Positions 1 to 8,884 of a stretch of DNA of 64,000 nucleotides are shown here, piece after piece (position 1 is the stretch's first letter; every line of letters begins with the position of its first letter). The translations under genes and the position numbers were made by a program. This stretch comes from IDS-8 sp035304345 (GTDB lineage: Bacteria > Pseudomonadota > Gammaproteobacteria > Steroidobacterales > Woeseiaceae): the NCBI GenBank assembly GCA_035304345.1, contig DATGQE010000022.1:1-64000 (forward strand). Direction: 5' to 3'. The notes beneath the pieces are model-generated. The model was not told where the DNA came from, searched no databases, and saw only the letters and a list, made by a program, of their open reading frames with translations.

Positions 1-721
1 GCTTGACCAACAGCAGGCCTCGACGGCGGGTTGCCGGGTCCGGGTGCGTTGGAACGACCTGGAGGGTCACTTATGTTGTTGCGGTGTCGGGCAATTCGCC
101 GAGGGCACTTCCGGCGGGACGTGCGTCCTGAAAATCAGCGCCGTGCGGAGGTCGCTACACTGGAACCGGCGCGATTCGGACAGCCGTCGGCCGGCGGCCG
201 ATTTGGATTCGCGACTGCGAGCGGGGCGATTTCCAGGGGCCTTAAGGCGGCTTTCTGCGCAAACGCAGGAGCGGCGTCGTAAATTGCCCAGATTCGGCGG
301 GCCAACATTGCACACTCGTTGACGGCGGCGGGATGGCCGCTTTCCCTGGCGACGACGCTGGCAGCCCAGACGGCCTGAGGTTCGTCACCTCTCAAATGTG
401 TGCAATTATTCGCACGGCGTTGAGACGGAGTACTTCGCGGGGGTTATCCCGCGCCGCGACTCCGCTTCCTGAATGGAGGATGCGAACGAGACTCGGCAAC
501 GCTACGTTGCTGCATTGCGTGCCGCTGACGATTACGACTACGCACCATTGATGCAGTTCGTGCGTTCATGACGGGCGTGGCCTGACTCGTCGGTCGCTAG
601 TCTGCTATGTCGACCGTTACCGTTGGGGAGCAGTGAATCCACACCTTGTTGCTCGTATCGTTGGATCGGTCTCTCCTTTCAGCTGGGGAAGCGTGAGTCT
701 GGTGGAAGCCACAGGGTTGCT
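1..721. other. Region without a supported gene
   Basis: The first 0.7 kb carries only short, overlapping open frames on both strands. None has a recognisable motif, a good ribosome binding site or a signal peptide. Base composition looks less GC-rich around 380-600 than in the genes that follow. I see no tRNA fold, terminator or transposase remnant. The 3' end of the dsdA gene marks its right border. It may contain the end of a regulatory region of a gene to the left of the window. Confidence 0.5.
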
Positions 722-1990
722 TTATTTGGCGCCAGGCTGGCGAAGCAGGCCCTCGAAGACCGCGTCGGGCATCATGTCGCCGCCTGTCGTCCACGCCACG
801 TGGACGGCGTCGTCGAGGTACCGCCACGGTGCCCCGGCGTGCTTCCCCTCTGCGACGGCTTCCCCGAGGGGAAGGATGGCGGCGAGCGCGGCGGCGGCCG
901 AGGGCTCGAGCTTCATGTGCGCTTCGGCCCATGCCCGGCGGACCCATTGCAGCAGCGACTCCTCGCTGACGGCCACGACGGCGTCGATCTCGTCCCGCAC
1001 CTCGGCCAGCACGAGCGGAGAGGCCCGGCTGACCGCAAGACCGTCTGCCTCCGTCCGGTTCCCGAGCCCTACGTCGTAAACGGATACCGGTTGGCCGTAC
1101 CCGCCGGCGAGGGCGATGAGCATGCAGGCGGAATCCGTGGGCTCGACGAAGACGCTGACCAGGGCATCGCCGTATATCGCCCGCAGTCCGTAGGTGATGC
1201 CGCCGGGCGCGCCGCCGACCCCGCAGGGCAGGTACACGACCAGCGGCCGCTCCGGGGATACCTCGATGTTCGCGGCAAGGAGCTGGTCATGCAGCTCCCG
1301 TCCGGCGCAGGCATAGCCGAGGAAGAGGTCCCGGGAGTTCTCGTCGTCGATGAAATGCGCCCGCGCTCGCTCCGCGACGCTCCGGCGCGCCGCGGCGACC
1401 GTTTCCGTGTAGTCGCCGGAATGCTCGACGACACGCGCACCGAGCTCGCGCAGCCTGTCCTTCTTCCACTGCTTTGCGCAGTCGGACATGTGGATTTCGG
1501 CCTGCAGCCCGAATGCGACGGCGACGATGCCGATGCTGAAACCGAGATTGCCCGTGCTCGCGACGACGACGGTGTGTTTCGCGAGCTCACTGCGCGCGGG
1601 CTCCTCGGTGAGCGCCGCATACGAACCTGGTCGGTCGAGCAGGCCGGCACGCTCGGCGATGCTCTCGATGATCCGGAGCAAGCCGAAGACGCCGCCGCGA
1701 GCCTTGACGCAAGCGGATATCGGCAAGGCGTGATCCGCTTTGACGTAAATCCGCCCCGGCAAACCAGGCGCCGCAGGATACTCGAGAAGCGGTGAGAAGA
1801 TCCGGCCGCTGCCGTCGGGAGTGTCGAACAGCGCTGCCAGCGCCGGCGCAAACCGGGTCCACAACGCCTCGGCCTCCGCGACGTTCGCGGATGCCGCAGC
1901 GGCATCGAACCTCCCCGGCCGGGTTCGCGGACCCCTCATCCAGACGGCCGTCCTGCCGTCGCGCAATCTTGCCAGCAGGTCCTCGTGCAC
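722..1990 (-). CDS. dsdA: D-serine dehydratase (D-serine ammonia-lyase)
   Basis: A cytoplasmic PLP enzyme that converts D-serine to pyruvate and ammonia. The 422-residue protein has the full DsdA signature set: LPISACVKARGG, where K96 is the expected Schiff-base lysine, STGNLG phosphate-side loop, HMS...QWKKD, FIDDENS, the glycine-rich YLPCGVGG phosphate-binding loop, EPTDSACML and ADGLAV. Length is close to E. coli DsdA (about 440). The start is GTG with GGAGG seven bases upstream. It lies 140 bp downstream of a LysR gene on the same strand, the usual arrangement for a D-serine regulator and its target. The neighbouring TonB receptor, D-aminoacylase and serine hydrolases suggest it is the last step of a D-amino-acid catabolic route. 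Confidence 0.93.
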   Translation of the reverse strand: MHEDLLARLRDGRTAVWMRGPRTRPGRFDAAAASANVAEAEALWTRFAPALAALFDTPDGSGRIFSPLLEYPAAPGLPGRIYVKADHALPISACVKARGGVFGLLRIIESIAERAGLLDRPGSYAALTEEPARSELAKHTVVVASTGNLGFSIGIVAVAFGLQAEIHMSDCAKQWKKDRLRELGARVVEHSGDYTETVAAARRSVAERARAHFIDDENSRDLFLGYACAGRELHDQLLAANIEVSPERPLVVYLPCGVGGAPGGITYGLRAIYGDALVSVFVEPTDSACMLIALAGGYGQPVSVYDVGLGNRTEADGLAVSRASPLVLAEVRDEIDAVVAVSEESLLQWVRRAWAEAHMKLEPSAAAALAAILPLGEAVAEGKHAGAPWRYLDDAVHVAWTTGGDMMPDAVFEGLLRQPGAK

Positions 1991-2130
1991 CTTGCCTCCA
2001 TGTGCGGGGCCACACCGCTGCGGCGGCAGCGATGCGGCTCAGTCGGACAAAGGTGCTATTTGCGGGTCAGCAGGCCCGCGTGACAAACGAGTTCTGCTGC
2101 TCTGTCCAATTAGCAGGACTAATGGCGGCA

Positions 2131-3090
2131 CTAACCGATGGCGACCTCTCGGCTTTCTGCGTCGAGCAGCGCCCGGCAGCGCAAGCTGAACGACTCGCAT
2201 TCCTCGGACAGCCACTCGTGGAAAGCCCGCACGCGCGGGTCGTCGGGCTCCAGCGAGAGGAACACGTAGCGCGAGTTTGCCGGTATCGGCGTCTCCACGA
2301 TCGGTACCAACCGGCCGGCTTCGAGATCGTCGATGGCCAGCGCGAGCCGGGCCGCCGCAATGCCCTCCCCGGCACGAGCGGAGGCGAGTGCCAGTTCCGC
2401 CATGTTGAAGCAGGTGTTCTTGTACGCCTCCAGCTCCTCCCGGCCGAGGGCGGCGAGTATCGTCCGCCATTCGACGTTGTGCGGGGCGCCGTCCCAGGGC
2501 TCCGTGTCGTGCAGCAGCGTCATCCCGGAGAAGTCACGCGCGGCGATCCGGGCCGCGTGCAGGTCGGCGAATTCGCGACTGACGACGGGCAGCAGGTACT
2601 CCTCCATCAGCGTGGAGGCCACGAGGTCGGGGTATTCGAGGGGGTCGTAGCGAATCGCGGCATGCAGGCCTTCGTTGATGAAGGTGTCGCGCGACAGGGC
2701 GTGGAATTCGGCTCGCAGGTGCAGGTCGATGTCCGGGTGCAGCCGCAGGAAGCGTCCCAGCCGCGGCATCAGCCAGCGCGTGGCGAACGAGGACGAGCAA
2801 CTCACGTACAGGGGTGCCGTGGGTGCGCGAAGCTGCTGCACCGCCTGCTCGATGCGCTTCAGCGCCGGGGAAATCTCGGCGTAGAGCTGCCTGCCGTAGT
2901 GCGAGAGCTCGAGCCTGCCGGGGAAACGATGAAACAGCCGGCATTCGAGGTGCCGCTCGAGGTGCCTCACCTGCTGGCTGATCGCGCTCTGGGTGAGGTG
3001 CAGATCCGCAGCGGCACGGGTAAAGCTGCCGTGGCGGGCGGCGGCTTCGAAGCAGCGCAGCCACGTGATCAGGGACGGACTCAGGCGCAC
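2131..3090 (-). CDS. LysR-family transcriptional regulator (DsdC/GcvA-like)
   Basis: A 319-residue DNA-binding activator or repressor. Residues 1-65 form the LysR winged helix (SLITWLRCFEAAARHGSFTRAA, then LTQSAISQQVRHLE). Residues about 90-300 are the periplasmic-binding-protein-like effector domain, with the GcvA-type opening SFATRWLMPRLGRF. The start is GTG. It is divergent from the TonB-receptor operon, sharing a 99-bp intergenic region, and upstream of dsdA on the same strand, so it probably controls one or both. A D-amino acid as co-inducer is inferred from context. DsdC is the closest named functional analogue, but sequence alone does not distinguish it from other GcvA-type LysR proteins. 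Confidence 0.88.
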   Translation of the reverse strand: MRLSPSLITWLRCFEAAARHGSFTRAAADLHLTQSAISQQVRHLERHLECRLFHRFPGRLELSHYGRQLYAEISPALKRIEQAVQQLRAPTAPLYVSCSSSFATRWLMPRLGRFLRLHPDIDLHLRAEFHALSRDTFINEGLHAAIRYDPLEYPDLVASTLMEEYLLPVVSREFADLHAARIAARDFSGMTLLHDTEPWDGAPHNVEWRTILAALGREELEAYKNTCFNMAELALASARAGEGIAAARLALAIDDLEAGRLVPIVETPIPANSRYVFLSLEPDDPRVRAFHEWLSEECESFSLRCRALLDAESREVAIG

Positions 3091-3189
3091 GCCATAAGCC
3101 TAGCTAATGCCCCTCGGGAGTACAACTCGTTTGTCAGTTGGCCCTTCGGACATCACATTCGAGCAAAGCGAAACAGTCAGAGGGACACC

Positions 3190-5418
3190 ATGGCGCAACG
3201 TCATTTCGGATCGCTCCATCTTCTCGCCGCGTCGGCGGCGTTGGCTTCGGCGGTCGTCGTGCCGGCGCAGGTTCGCGCGCAGCAGGACCAGGGCCGGGAC
3301 GAGCTCGAGCAGATCGTCGTGACGGCCCAGAAGCGGGCGGAAAGCCTGCAGGAGGTCCCGATCGCCATCACTGCGCTGTCGGAGGAAGTCCTGACGCTGC
3401 GGGGGATCGCAAGCCCGACCGACCTGCAGTTCTCGGTCCCGAACCTGAACATCGGCCAGGAAGCGGGCAACGGCTGGACGAACGTGGTCGCGACGATCCG
3501 CGGCGTCGGCACCGTGAACGCGCTCTTGGATCCGGGCGTCCCGATGCACATCAACGGCCATTACATGCAGAGCACCGCCGTGCTCGCCCGCGACTTTGTC
3601 GACGTCGAGCGCGTGGAGGTCCTCCGGGGCCCCCAGGGAACCCTTTACGGCCGCAACGCAATCGGCGGATCGATCAACATCATTACGAGACGGCCCACGG
3701 ACGAGTTTGAAGGGGTGCTGGCGCTCGACATGGGCAACTTCGACAAGCGGCTCGTGCGCGGCACCGTGAGCGGTCCGCTGAGCGAGAACGTCCGCGGCCG
3801 CCTGACGGTTTCGGACGAGACGCGGGACGGCTACGTCCGCAACATGTCGGCGCTCGGTGCCGACTCCTACGAGAACTCCAACTACACGGCGATTCGCGGG
3901 TACCTCGATTACGACCTGACGGACGACCTCACGCTGCAGTTCAGCGGCTACTACTATGACAGCCGCATGAACAGCATTTCCTTCCGGCGCTTCAATCCTT
4001 ACCCGCCGCTCGGGGTCAGCTCGAGCGCGGACTGGTTCGTCCTGAACGGCGCCGGCGAGAACCCGACGGTGCACGACCGGCACACCGTGAAGATGGACAA
4101 TCCGGGAGAGACCCACGACCGGGCAAGGGGCTTCGCGGTCGATGCCATCTGGGAATTCGATTCGTTCGAGCTCCGCTCGTTGACCAGCTACGACGATTCG
4201 CAGACCACCCGCTGGGCCGACCTGGATGCCTCCGACGTGATCGCCACGACGACGTACACCGACCTGCCGATGGAGACCTTCACGCAGGACCTGCAGGTGC
4301 TCTTCGGCGGCGAAGGTCCGCTGTCGGGGCAGGCGGGCATCTTCTATTACTACCAGGACAGCCCGCTGTTCACCGAGTTCGCCAACGACAACACGGTGGC
4401 CAACCTGTACGATCTCGACACGCCGCGGGCGATCTTCCAGGAGACGTACTCGTGGAAGGTGCGGTCGCTCGGCCTGTACGGCCAGGTGCAGTACGCGCTG
4501 ACCGATGCCCTGGAGCTCGTGGTCGGCGGCCGCTACACGCGCGACAGCAAGGACCAGGTGTCCGTCTCCGGCGGCAACTTCGACGGCACGCTGGATCTCG
4601 AGACCGTCACCCTGGACAAGAGCTGGAACCAGTTCACCTACCGCGTCGGCCTGAACTACCAGGCGACCGACGACGTGATGCTGTACACCTCGTACGCGAC
4701 CGGGTACAAGGCCGGTGGCATCTTCATCCTCAGCACCTACGAGCCCGAGTTCGTGAACGCCTACGAGATCGGCGTGAAAAGCGACTGGTTCGGCCGCCGG
4801 CTGCGCCTGAACGCCGCCGCGTTCCACAGCGACTACGAGGACAAGCAGGAGCGCATCCGGCTGGTGGTCGACGGCGTGCTGACCCCGGGCGGCATGATCC
4901 AGAACATCCCGAACACCGTCATCCGCGGACTGGAGCTCGAGGCGCAGGCCCTGCTGGGCGACCGCGTGTCCCTCGATGCTTCGCTCACGTGGCAGGATTC
5001 GGAGTACGACGGCATCGTGATCGAGGACCCGATCGCGCCGGGCGGAGTGCAGGACATCTCCGGCAACCAGCTCGCGAACTCCGCCAAGTGGCGGGCGTAT
5101 GCCGGCCTGGAGCACACGACTGATTTCGACGCCGGCACGCTGGCGCTGCGGGCCGACGTGTCCTACGTCGGCAAGCGGCATGGCAGCATCTACAACTACG
5201 AGGCCGGCATCGTGCCTGCCTACGAGTGGGTCAACGTGCGGGCCCGCTGGGACAGCCCGGACGGTGCATGGCGGGCGGACTTCTACATCAAGAACCTCCT
5301 GGACGAGGAGGCCATGTCCGGCCGCGCCTACGTGCCGTTCGACGAGTTCGGCTACCCGGATCTCGGCACGTTCCTGCCGCCGCGCACCTACGGCGTCGAG
5401 CTGACGCGGTTCTTCTGA
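3190..5418 (+). CDS. TonB-dependent outer-membrane receptor
   Basis: A 742-residue active transporter in the outer membrane. Residues 1-30 are a Sec signal peptide ending around VRAQ. A TonB-box-like segment (LEQIVVTAQKR) follows. Then comes the plug domain with VEVLRGPQGTLYGRNAIGGSINI, and a beta-barrel to the terminal aromatic (ELTRFF). The open frame extends far upstream, but the ATG at 3190 is chosen because it gives the signal peptide and follows an AGAGGGA-type ribosome site. It is the first gene of an apparent operon with the amidohydrolase 10 bp downstream and two serine hydrolases. The substrate is unknown. Context favours an acylated D-amino acid or D-residue-containing peptide. Confidence 0.92.
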   Translation: MAQRHFGSLHLLAASAALASAVVVPAQVRAQQDQGRDELEQIVVTAQKRAESLQEVPIAITALSEEVLTLRGIASPTDLQFSVPNLNIGQEAGNGWTNVVATIRGVGTVNALLDPGVPMHINGHYMQSTAVLARDFVDVERVEVLRGPQGTLYGRNAIGGSINIITRRPTDEFEGVLALDMGNFDKRLVRGTVSGPLSENVRGRLTVSDETRDGYVRNMSALGADSYENSNYTAIRGYLDYDLTDDLTLQFSGYYYDSRMNSISFRRFNPYPPLGVSSSADWFVLNGAGENPTVHDRHTVKMDNPGETHDRARGFAVDAIWEFDSFELRSLTSYDDSQTTRWADLDASDVIATTTYTDLPMETFTQDLQVLFGGEGPLSGQAGIFYYYQDSPLFTEFANDNTVANLYDLDTPRAIFQETYSWKVRSLGLYGQVQYALTDALELVVGGRYTRDSKDQVSVSGGNFDGTLDLETVTLDKSWNQFTYRVGLNYQATDDVMLYTSYATGYKAGGIFILSTYEPEFVNAYEIGVKSDWFGRRLRLNAAAFHSDYEDKQERIRLVVDGVLTPGGMIQNIPNTVIRGLELEAQALLGDRVSLDASLTWQDSEYDGIVIEDPIAPGGVQDISGNQLANSAKWRAYAGLEHTTDFDAGTLALRADVSYVGKRHGSIYNYEAGIVPAYEWVNVRARWDSPDGAWRADFYIKNLLDEEAMSGRAYVPFDEFGYPDLGTFLPPRTYGVELTRFF

Positions 5419-5428
5419 GGCGGCTCCG

Positions 5429-7150
5429 GTGGTGACGGGCGCGCCCCTTGCGATTCGGGTCCGGACGATGGCGGCATTCGCCGCCATCGGGATGGCCGTG
5501 TTCGGCCAGGCGCTCGCTGCCGAGGTGTCCTACGACCTCGTGATCCACGGGGGGACCATCTACGACGGCAGCGGCGATGACCCTTACGTCGGTGACGTCG
5601 CGGTCCGCGGCGACCGCATCGTCGCGCTAGGGAAGGCCGGCGAGATCGATGCCGCCGGCGCGCGCCGGGTCCTCGATGCGACGGGCAAGGCGGTCAGCCC
5701 GGGCTTCATCAACCTGATGTCGCATGCCCAGGAGACGCTGCTCGTGGACGGGCGCGCGCAGAGCGACATCCGGCAGGGCGTCACGCTGGAGGTGATGGGC
5801 GAAGGCTTCAGCTGGGGGCCGCTCGACGAGGACATGAAGGCCGACATGGTCGCCTCGCAGTCGGACTTCCGCTACGAGGTGGCCTGGTCGACGCTCGGCG
5901 AGTATCTCGAGCACCTCGTCGAGCGTGGCGTGTCGCCCAACGTGGCCTCCTTCATCGGCGCCGCCAATCCCCGCATCCAGGTCCTCGGGTACGAGGACCG
6001 CGCGCCGACTCCCGACGAGCTCGCACGCATGCAGGACATCGTGCGGCAGGCCATGCGCGAAGGTGCACTCGGCGTGGCTTCGTCGCTCATCTATCCACCG
6101 GGCTACTTCGCCGGGACGCCGGAGCTGGTCGCCCTGGCGGCCGCCGCCGGGGAGTATGGCGGCATCTACGCGACCCACATGCGCAACGAGGGCAACGCGC
6201 TGCTCGAGGCCATCGACGAGACCATCCAGATCGCGCGCGAGGCCGGCGTGCCCGCCGAGATCTACCACCTCAAGCAGGCGGGCAGGCCGAACTGGCACAA
6301 GCTCGACGACGCGATCCGGAAGATCGAGGAGGCGCGCGCGCAAGGGTTGAGCATCACCGCCGACATGTACACTTACCCCGCCGCCTCCACCGGCCTCTCG
6401 TCGGTGCTGCCGCCCTGGGTGCAGGAAGGCGGACAGGAAGCCTTCATCGCGAGGCTCGAGGATCCGGAGACGAGGGCGCGCATCATCGCGGAGATGCAGA
6501 AACCCACGAAAGAGTGGGAGCAGATGCTGGCGCTCACGGGCGCGGAGAACATCATCCTCGTGGGCTTCGCCAGCGAGAAGCTGAAGCCGCTCACGGGCCG
6601 GACGCTGGCGGAGGTCGCCGAGAAGCGCGGCGTCACGCCGGAAGTTGCGGCGATCGAGCTCCTGATCGAGGACAATTCCCGGATCATGTCCGTGTACAAG
6701 ATGATGTCGGAGGACAACGTCCGCCGGCAGGTCGCCCTGCCGTGGATGAGCTTCTGCTCGGATTCGCCCGCGTACACCAACGAAGGGGTGTTCCTGAAGT
6801 CGATGACGCATCCGCGCGCTTACGGGAGTTTCGCGCGGCTGCTGGGCAAATACGTGCGCGAGGAGCAGGTCATCCCGCTCGAAGAGGCGATCCGGAAACT
6901 GGCGGCTCGCCCGGCGGAGACGCTGGGACTCGAGCGGAGAGGGCGCCTGGCCGAGGGTTACTACGCCGACATCGTGATTTTCGACGCCGATCGGGTCACC
7001 GATCACGCGACGTACGAGGATCCGCATCGCTACGCGACCGGCGTCGAGCACGTGTTCGTCAACGGCGTGCAGGTGCTCGCCGACGGAGAGCACACGGGCG
7101 CGACACCGGGTCGCGTGGTCCGGGGGCCCGGATGGAGAGGAGAGCGTTGA
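5429..7150 (+). CDS. Exported D-aminoacylase-like amidohydrolase
   Basis: A 573-residue member of the N-acyl-D-amino-acid deacylase branch of the amidohydrolase superfamily, which releases D-amino acids from N-acyl precursors. A signal peptide ends near FGQALAAE, so it should act in the periplasm. Family blocks are YDLVIHGGTIYDGSG, the QGVTLEVMGE segment, THMRNEGNALLEAIDE, IYHLKQAGRPNW, and an FCSDSPAY block where D-aminoacylases carry a metal aspartate. The usual HxH metal pair after SPGFI is replaced by NLMSHAQ, and the cysteine of the VGNCG block is absent, so the metal site is atypical. The start is GTG 5429 (GTG 5432 is equally possible). It overlaps the next gene by 19 bp, suggesting translational coupling. 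Confidence 0.8.
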   Translation: MVTGAPLAIRVRTMAAFAAIGMAVFGQALAAEVSYDLVIHGGTIYDGSGDDPYVGDVAVRGDRIVALGKAGEIDAAGARRVLDATGKAVSPGFINLMSHAQETLLVDGRAQSDIRQGVTLEVMGEGFSWGPLDEDMKADMVASQSDFRYEVAWSTLGEYLEHLVERGVSPNVASFIGAANPRIQVLGYEDRAPTPDELARMQDIVRQAMREGALGVASSLIYPPGYFAGTPELVALAAAAGEYGGIYATHMRNEGNALLEAIDETIQIAREAGVPAEIYHLKQAGRPNWHKLDDAIRKIEEARAQGLSITADMYTYPAASTGLSSVLPPWVQEGGQEAFIARLEDPETRARIIAEMQKPTKEWEQMLALTGAENIILVGFASEKLKPLTGRTLAEVAEKRGVTPEVAAIELLIEDNSRIMSVYKMMSEDNVRRQVALPWMSFCSDSPAYTNEGVFLKSMTHPRAYGSFARLLGKYVREEQVIPLEEAIRKLAARPAETLGLERRGRLAEGYYADIVIFDADRVTDHATYEDPHRYATGVEHVFVNGVQVLADGEHTGATPGRVVRGPGWRGER

Positions 7151-8883
7151 AGGCCGGGTCGGTGAGGCGCTGCGCGATCGTCGGCGTTTCCAGCTTCGGC
7201 GCCATTGCCATCCTGCTCTCCGCACTCGCCCCGACAGTAGCAGCGGAGACCGGGGCTGCCGACGAGCCTCCGCGCGCGGCGGCGCTCGATGCCATCTTCG
7301 CCGAGTACTCCGAGGGGCGCTCTCCCGGGGTTTCCGTGGGCGTGCTCTGGAACGGACGCACGTTCGCCCGGGGATACGGCTACGCGGATCTCGAGCACGA
7401 CGTCCCGATCACGCCCGACACGGTCTTCCACGTCGCGAGCGTATCCAAGCAGTTCACGGCGTTCAGCGCGGCGCTGGTTGCGGCGGACGGGGCCTTGGAC
7501 CTCGATGCCGACATCAGGAGCGTTTTGCCGGAGGTGCCGGATTTCCGCGCCGCCGATGCCGCGATGGGGCCGATCACGCCGCGGCAACTCGTCTACCACA
7601 CGAGCGGGCTGCGCGATCAGTGGACGTTGTTCGCCCTCGGCGGGATGGGGCTGGACAACCGGCTGCGGCAGCAGCAGATCCTGCGCATGGTGGCGCGCCA
7701 GGAAGCCCTGAATTTCCCGCCCGGCACCGATTACACGTACTCGAACACCGGGTACACGCTGCTCGCGGAGCTGGTGCAGCGGACGAGCGGGAAGTCGTTC
7801 GCCGAGTTTGCCGAAGCGCGGATTTTCCAGCCGCTGGGCATGACCAGCACCTTGTTCTACGACGACGTCACCGAGCTCGTGCCGCGCCGCGCGCATTCGT
7901 ACGAGCGCGAAGGGAAAGGCGGCTGGCGGCGGTCGCTGCTGAACTTCGACAACGTCGGCGCCACCAGCCTGCACACCACGGCGCCGGACCTGCTGAAGTG
8001 GGCGCAGAACATCCTGGAGCCGTCGGTGGGTGCCGGCTTCGCGATGGGTGAGCTCATGCGGATGGGCCGGCTCGACGACGGCACGGCGATGAACTACGGT
8101 TTCGGCCTGCAGACGATGGAGGTCGTCGGGCATCGCGCGATCTGGCATTCCGGGAGCGATGCCGGCTTCCGCTCGATTTTCGCGGTGTTCCCCGACGATG
8201 CCTTCGCCGTCGTCATACTCTCCAACGCGTCCGCGAACCTGATGGCGCCGCTCGCGGCCGTCACGTCGCTTTACCTGCGGGACGATCCGGAGGCCTGGCG
8301 CGCCGAACTGCCGGCCGCCGCACCGCGGCCGCGGGATGTCGAAAAGTTCCTGGGCCACTACGCCGCGCCGAATCGCCCCGCGATGTCCCTGTCCGTGGAC
8401 GGTGGCAAGGTCGTGATGAAATTCGCCGGCGAGGACGTGCGGCCGGTGACCTTCCGCGAAGACGGCAGCCTCGATCTCGGCGACGAGGAACGGGCGTGGG
8501 GCGTGCACTACCGGCCGATCCTGGAGGGCGGCCGCGTCACCGCCCTGGAGGAGCTGGGGGCCGCCGTGGTCGAAGGGCGCCATGCCGTGTTCACGAGGTA
8601 CGAGCCGGTGCGACCGGGCGCGGCCGAGCTTGCGGCGCTTGCCGGCAGGTATCGCAACGGGGAGCTCGAGGTCGTGTGGGAGCTGGCGGTCGAGGACGGT
8701 GAGCTGTACATGGAGTCGCTCTGGTCGGAACGTTACCCGCTCCGGCCGGTGACGACCGACCGCTTCAGCGGACGGTGGCCGATGCACGACGTGCGCGTCG
8801 AACGCGGCGCGCGCGGCCGGCCGGTCGCGCTGGCGGTGTCGTCGGAGCGGGCGCGCGGTGTCCGCTTCGTGCGGGAGGAGTGA
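7132..8883 (+). CDS. Serine hydrolase of the beta-lactamase/D-aminopeptidase family (S12)
   Basis: A 583-residue exported penicillin-binding-like hydrolase. After a signal peptide (to about residue 38) the catalytic domain carries S103-V-S-K106 as the SxxK nucleophile motif and Y203-S-N205 as the YxN motif, and a WHSGSDAGF block stands where a KTG-type motif is expected. About 190 further residues after the catalytic domain look like two small beta-barrel segments, as in Ochrobactrum D-aminopeptidase, which liberates N-terminal D-residues. That assignment is an inference; esterase or beta-lactam-binding activity is also possible. The ATG at 7132 is used. TTG 7147, overlapping the previous stop, and GTG 7162 are alternatives. 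It is translationally coupled between the amidohydrolase and a second hydrolase. Confidence 0.82.
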   Translation: MERRALKAGSVRRCAIVGVSSFGAIAILLSALAPTVAAETGAADEPPRAAALDAIFAEYSEGRSPGVSVGVLWNGRTFARGYGYADLEHDVPITPDTVFHVASVSKQFTAFSAALVAADGALDLDADIRSVLPEVPDFRAADAAMGPITPRQLVYHTSGLRDQWTLFALGGMGLDNRLRQQQILRMVARQEALNFPPGTDYTYSNTGYTLLAELVQRTSGKSFAEFAEARIFQPLGMTSTLFYDDVTELVPRRAHSYEREGKGGWRRSLLNFDNVGATSLHTTAPDLLKWAQNILEPSVGAGFAMGELMRMGRLDDGTAMNYGFGLQTMEVVGHRAIWHSGSDAGFRSIFAVFPDDAFAVVILSNASANLMAPLAAVTSLYLRDDPEAWRAELPAAAPRPRDVEKFLGHYAAPNRPAMSLSVDGGKVVMKFAGEDVRPVTFREDGSLDLGDEERAWGVHYRPILEGGRVTALEELGAAVVEGRHAVFTRYEPVRPGAAELAALAGRYRNGELEVVWELAVEDGELYMESLWSERYPLRPVTTDRFSGRWPMHDVRVERGARGRPVALAVSSERARGVRFVREE

Positions 8884-8884
8884 G

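Noticed and set aside
135..395. Short minus-strand frame in the first 700 bases
   Set aside because: 86 codons without recognisable motif or ribosome site; I cannot support it as a gene or as a transposase remnant.
1792..3189. N-terminal extension of the first TonB receptor by 466 codons
   Set aside because: It is antisense to dsdA and LysR and contains no plug or barrel sequence. The receptor starts at 3190 with a signal peptide.
3100..5487. A 795-codon minus-strand frame opposite the first TonB receptor
   Set aside because: Same reason: antisense to a clear TonB receptor, no motif or ribosome site, composition of a GC-driven shadow frame.
6514..7131. N-terminal extension of the first serine hydrolase
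   Set aside because: The open frame continues far upstream, but that part is a frame-shifted shadow of the amidohydrolase; the signal peptide begins at 7132 or shortly after.
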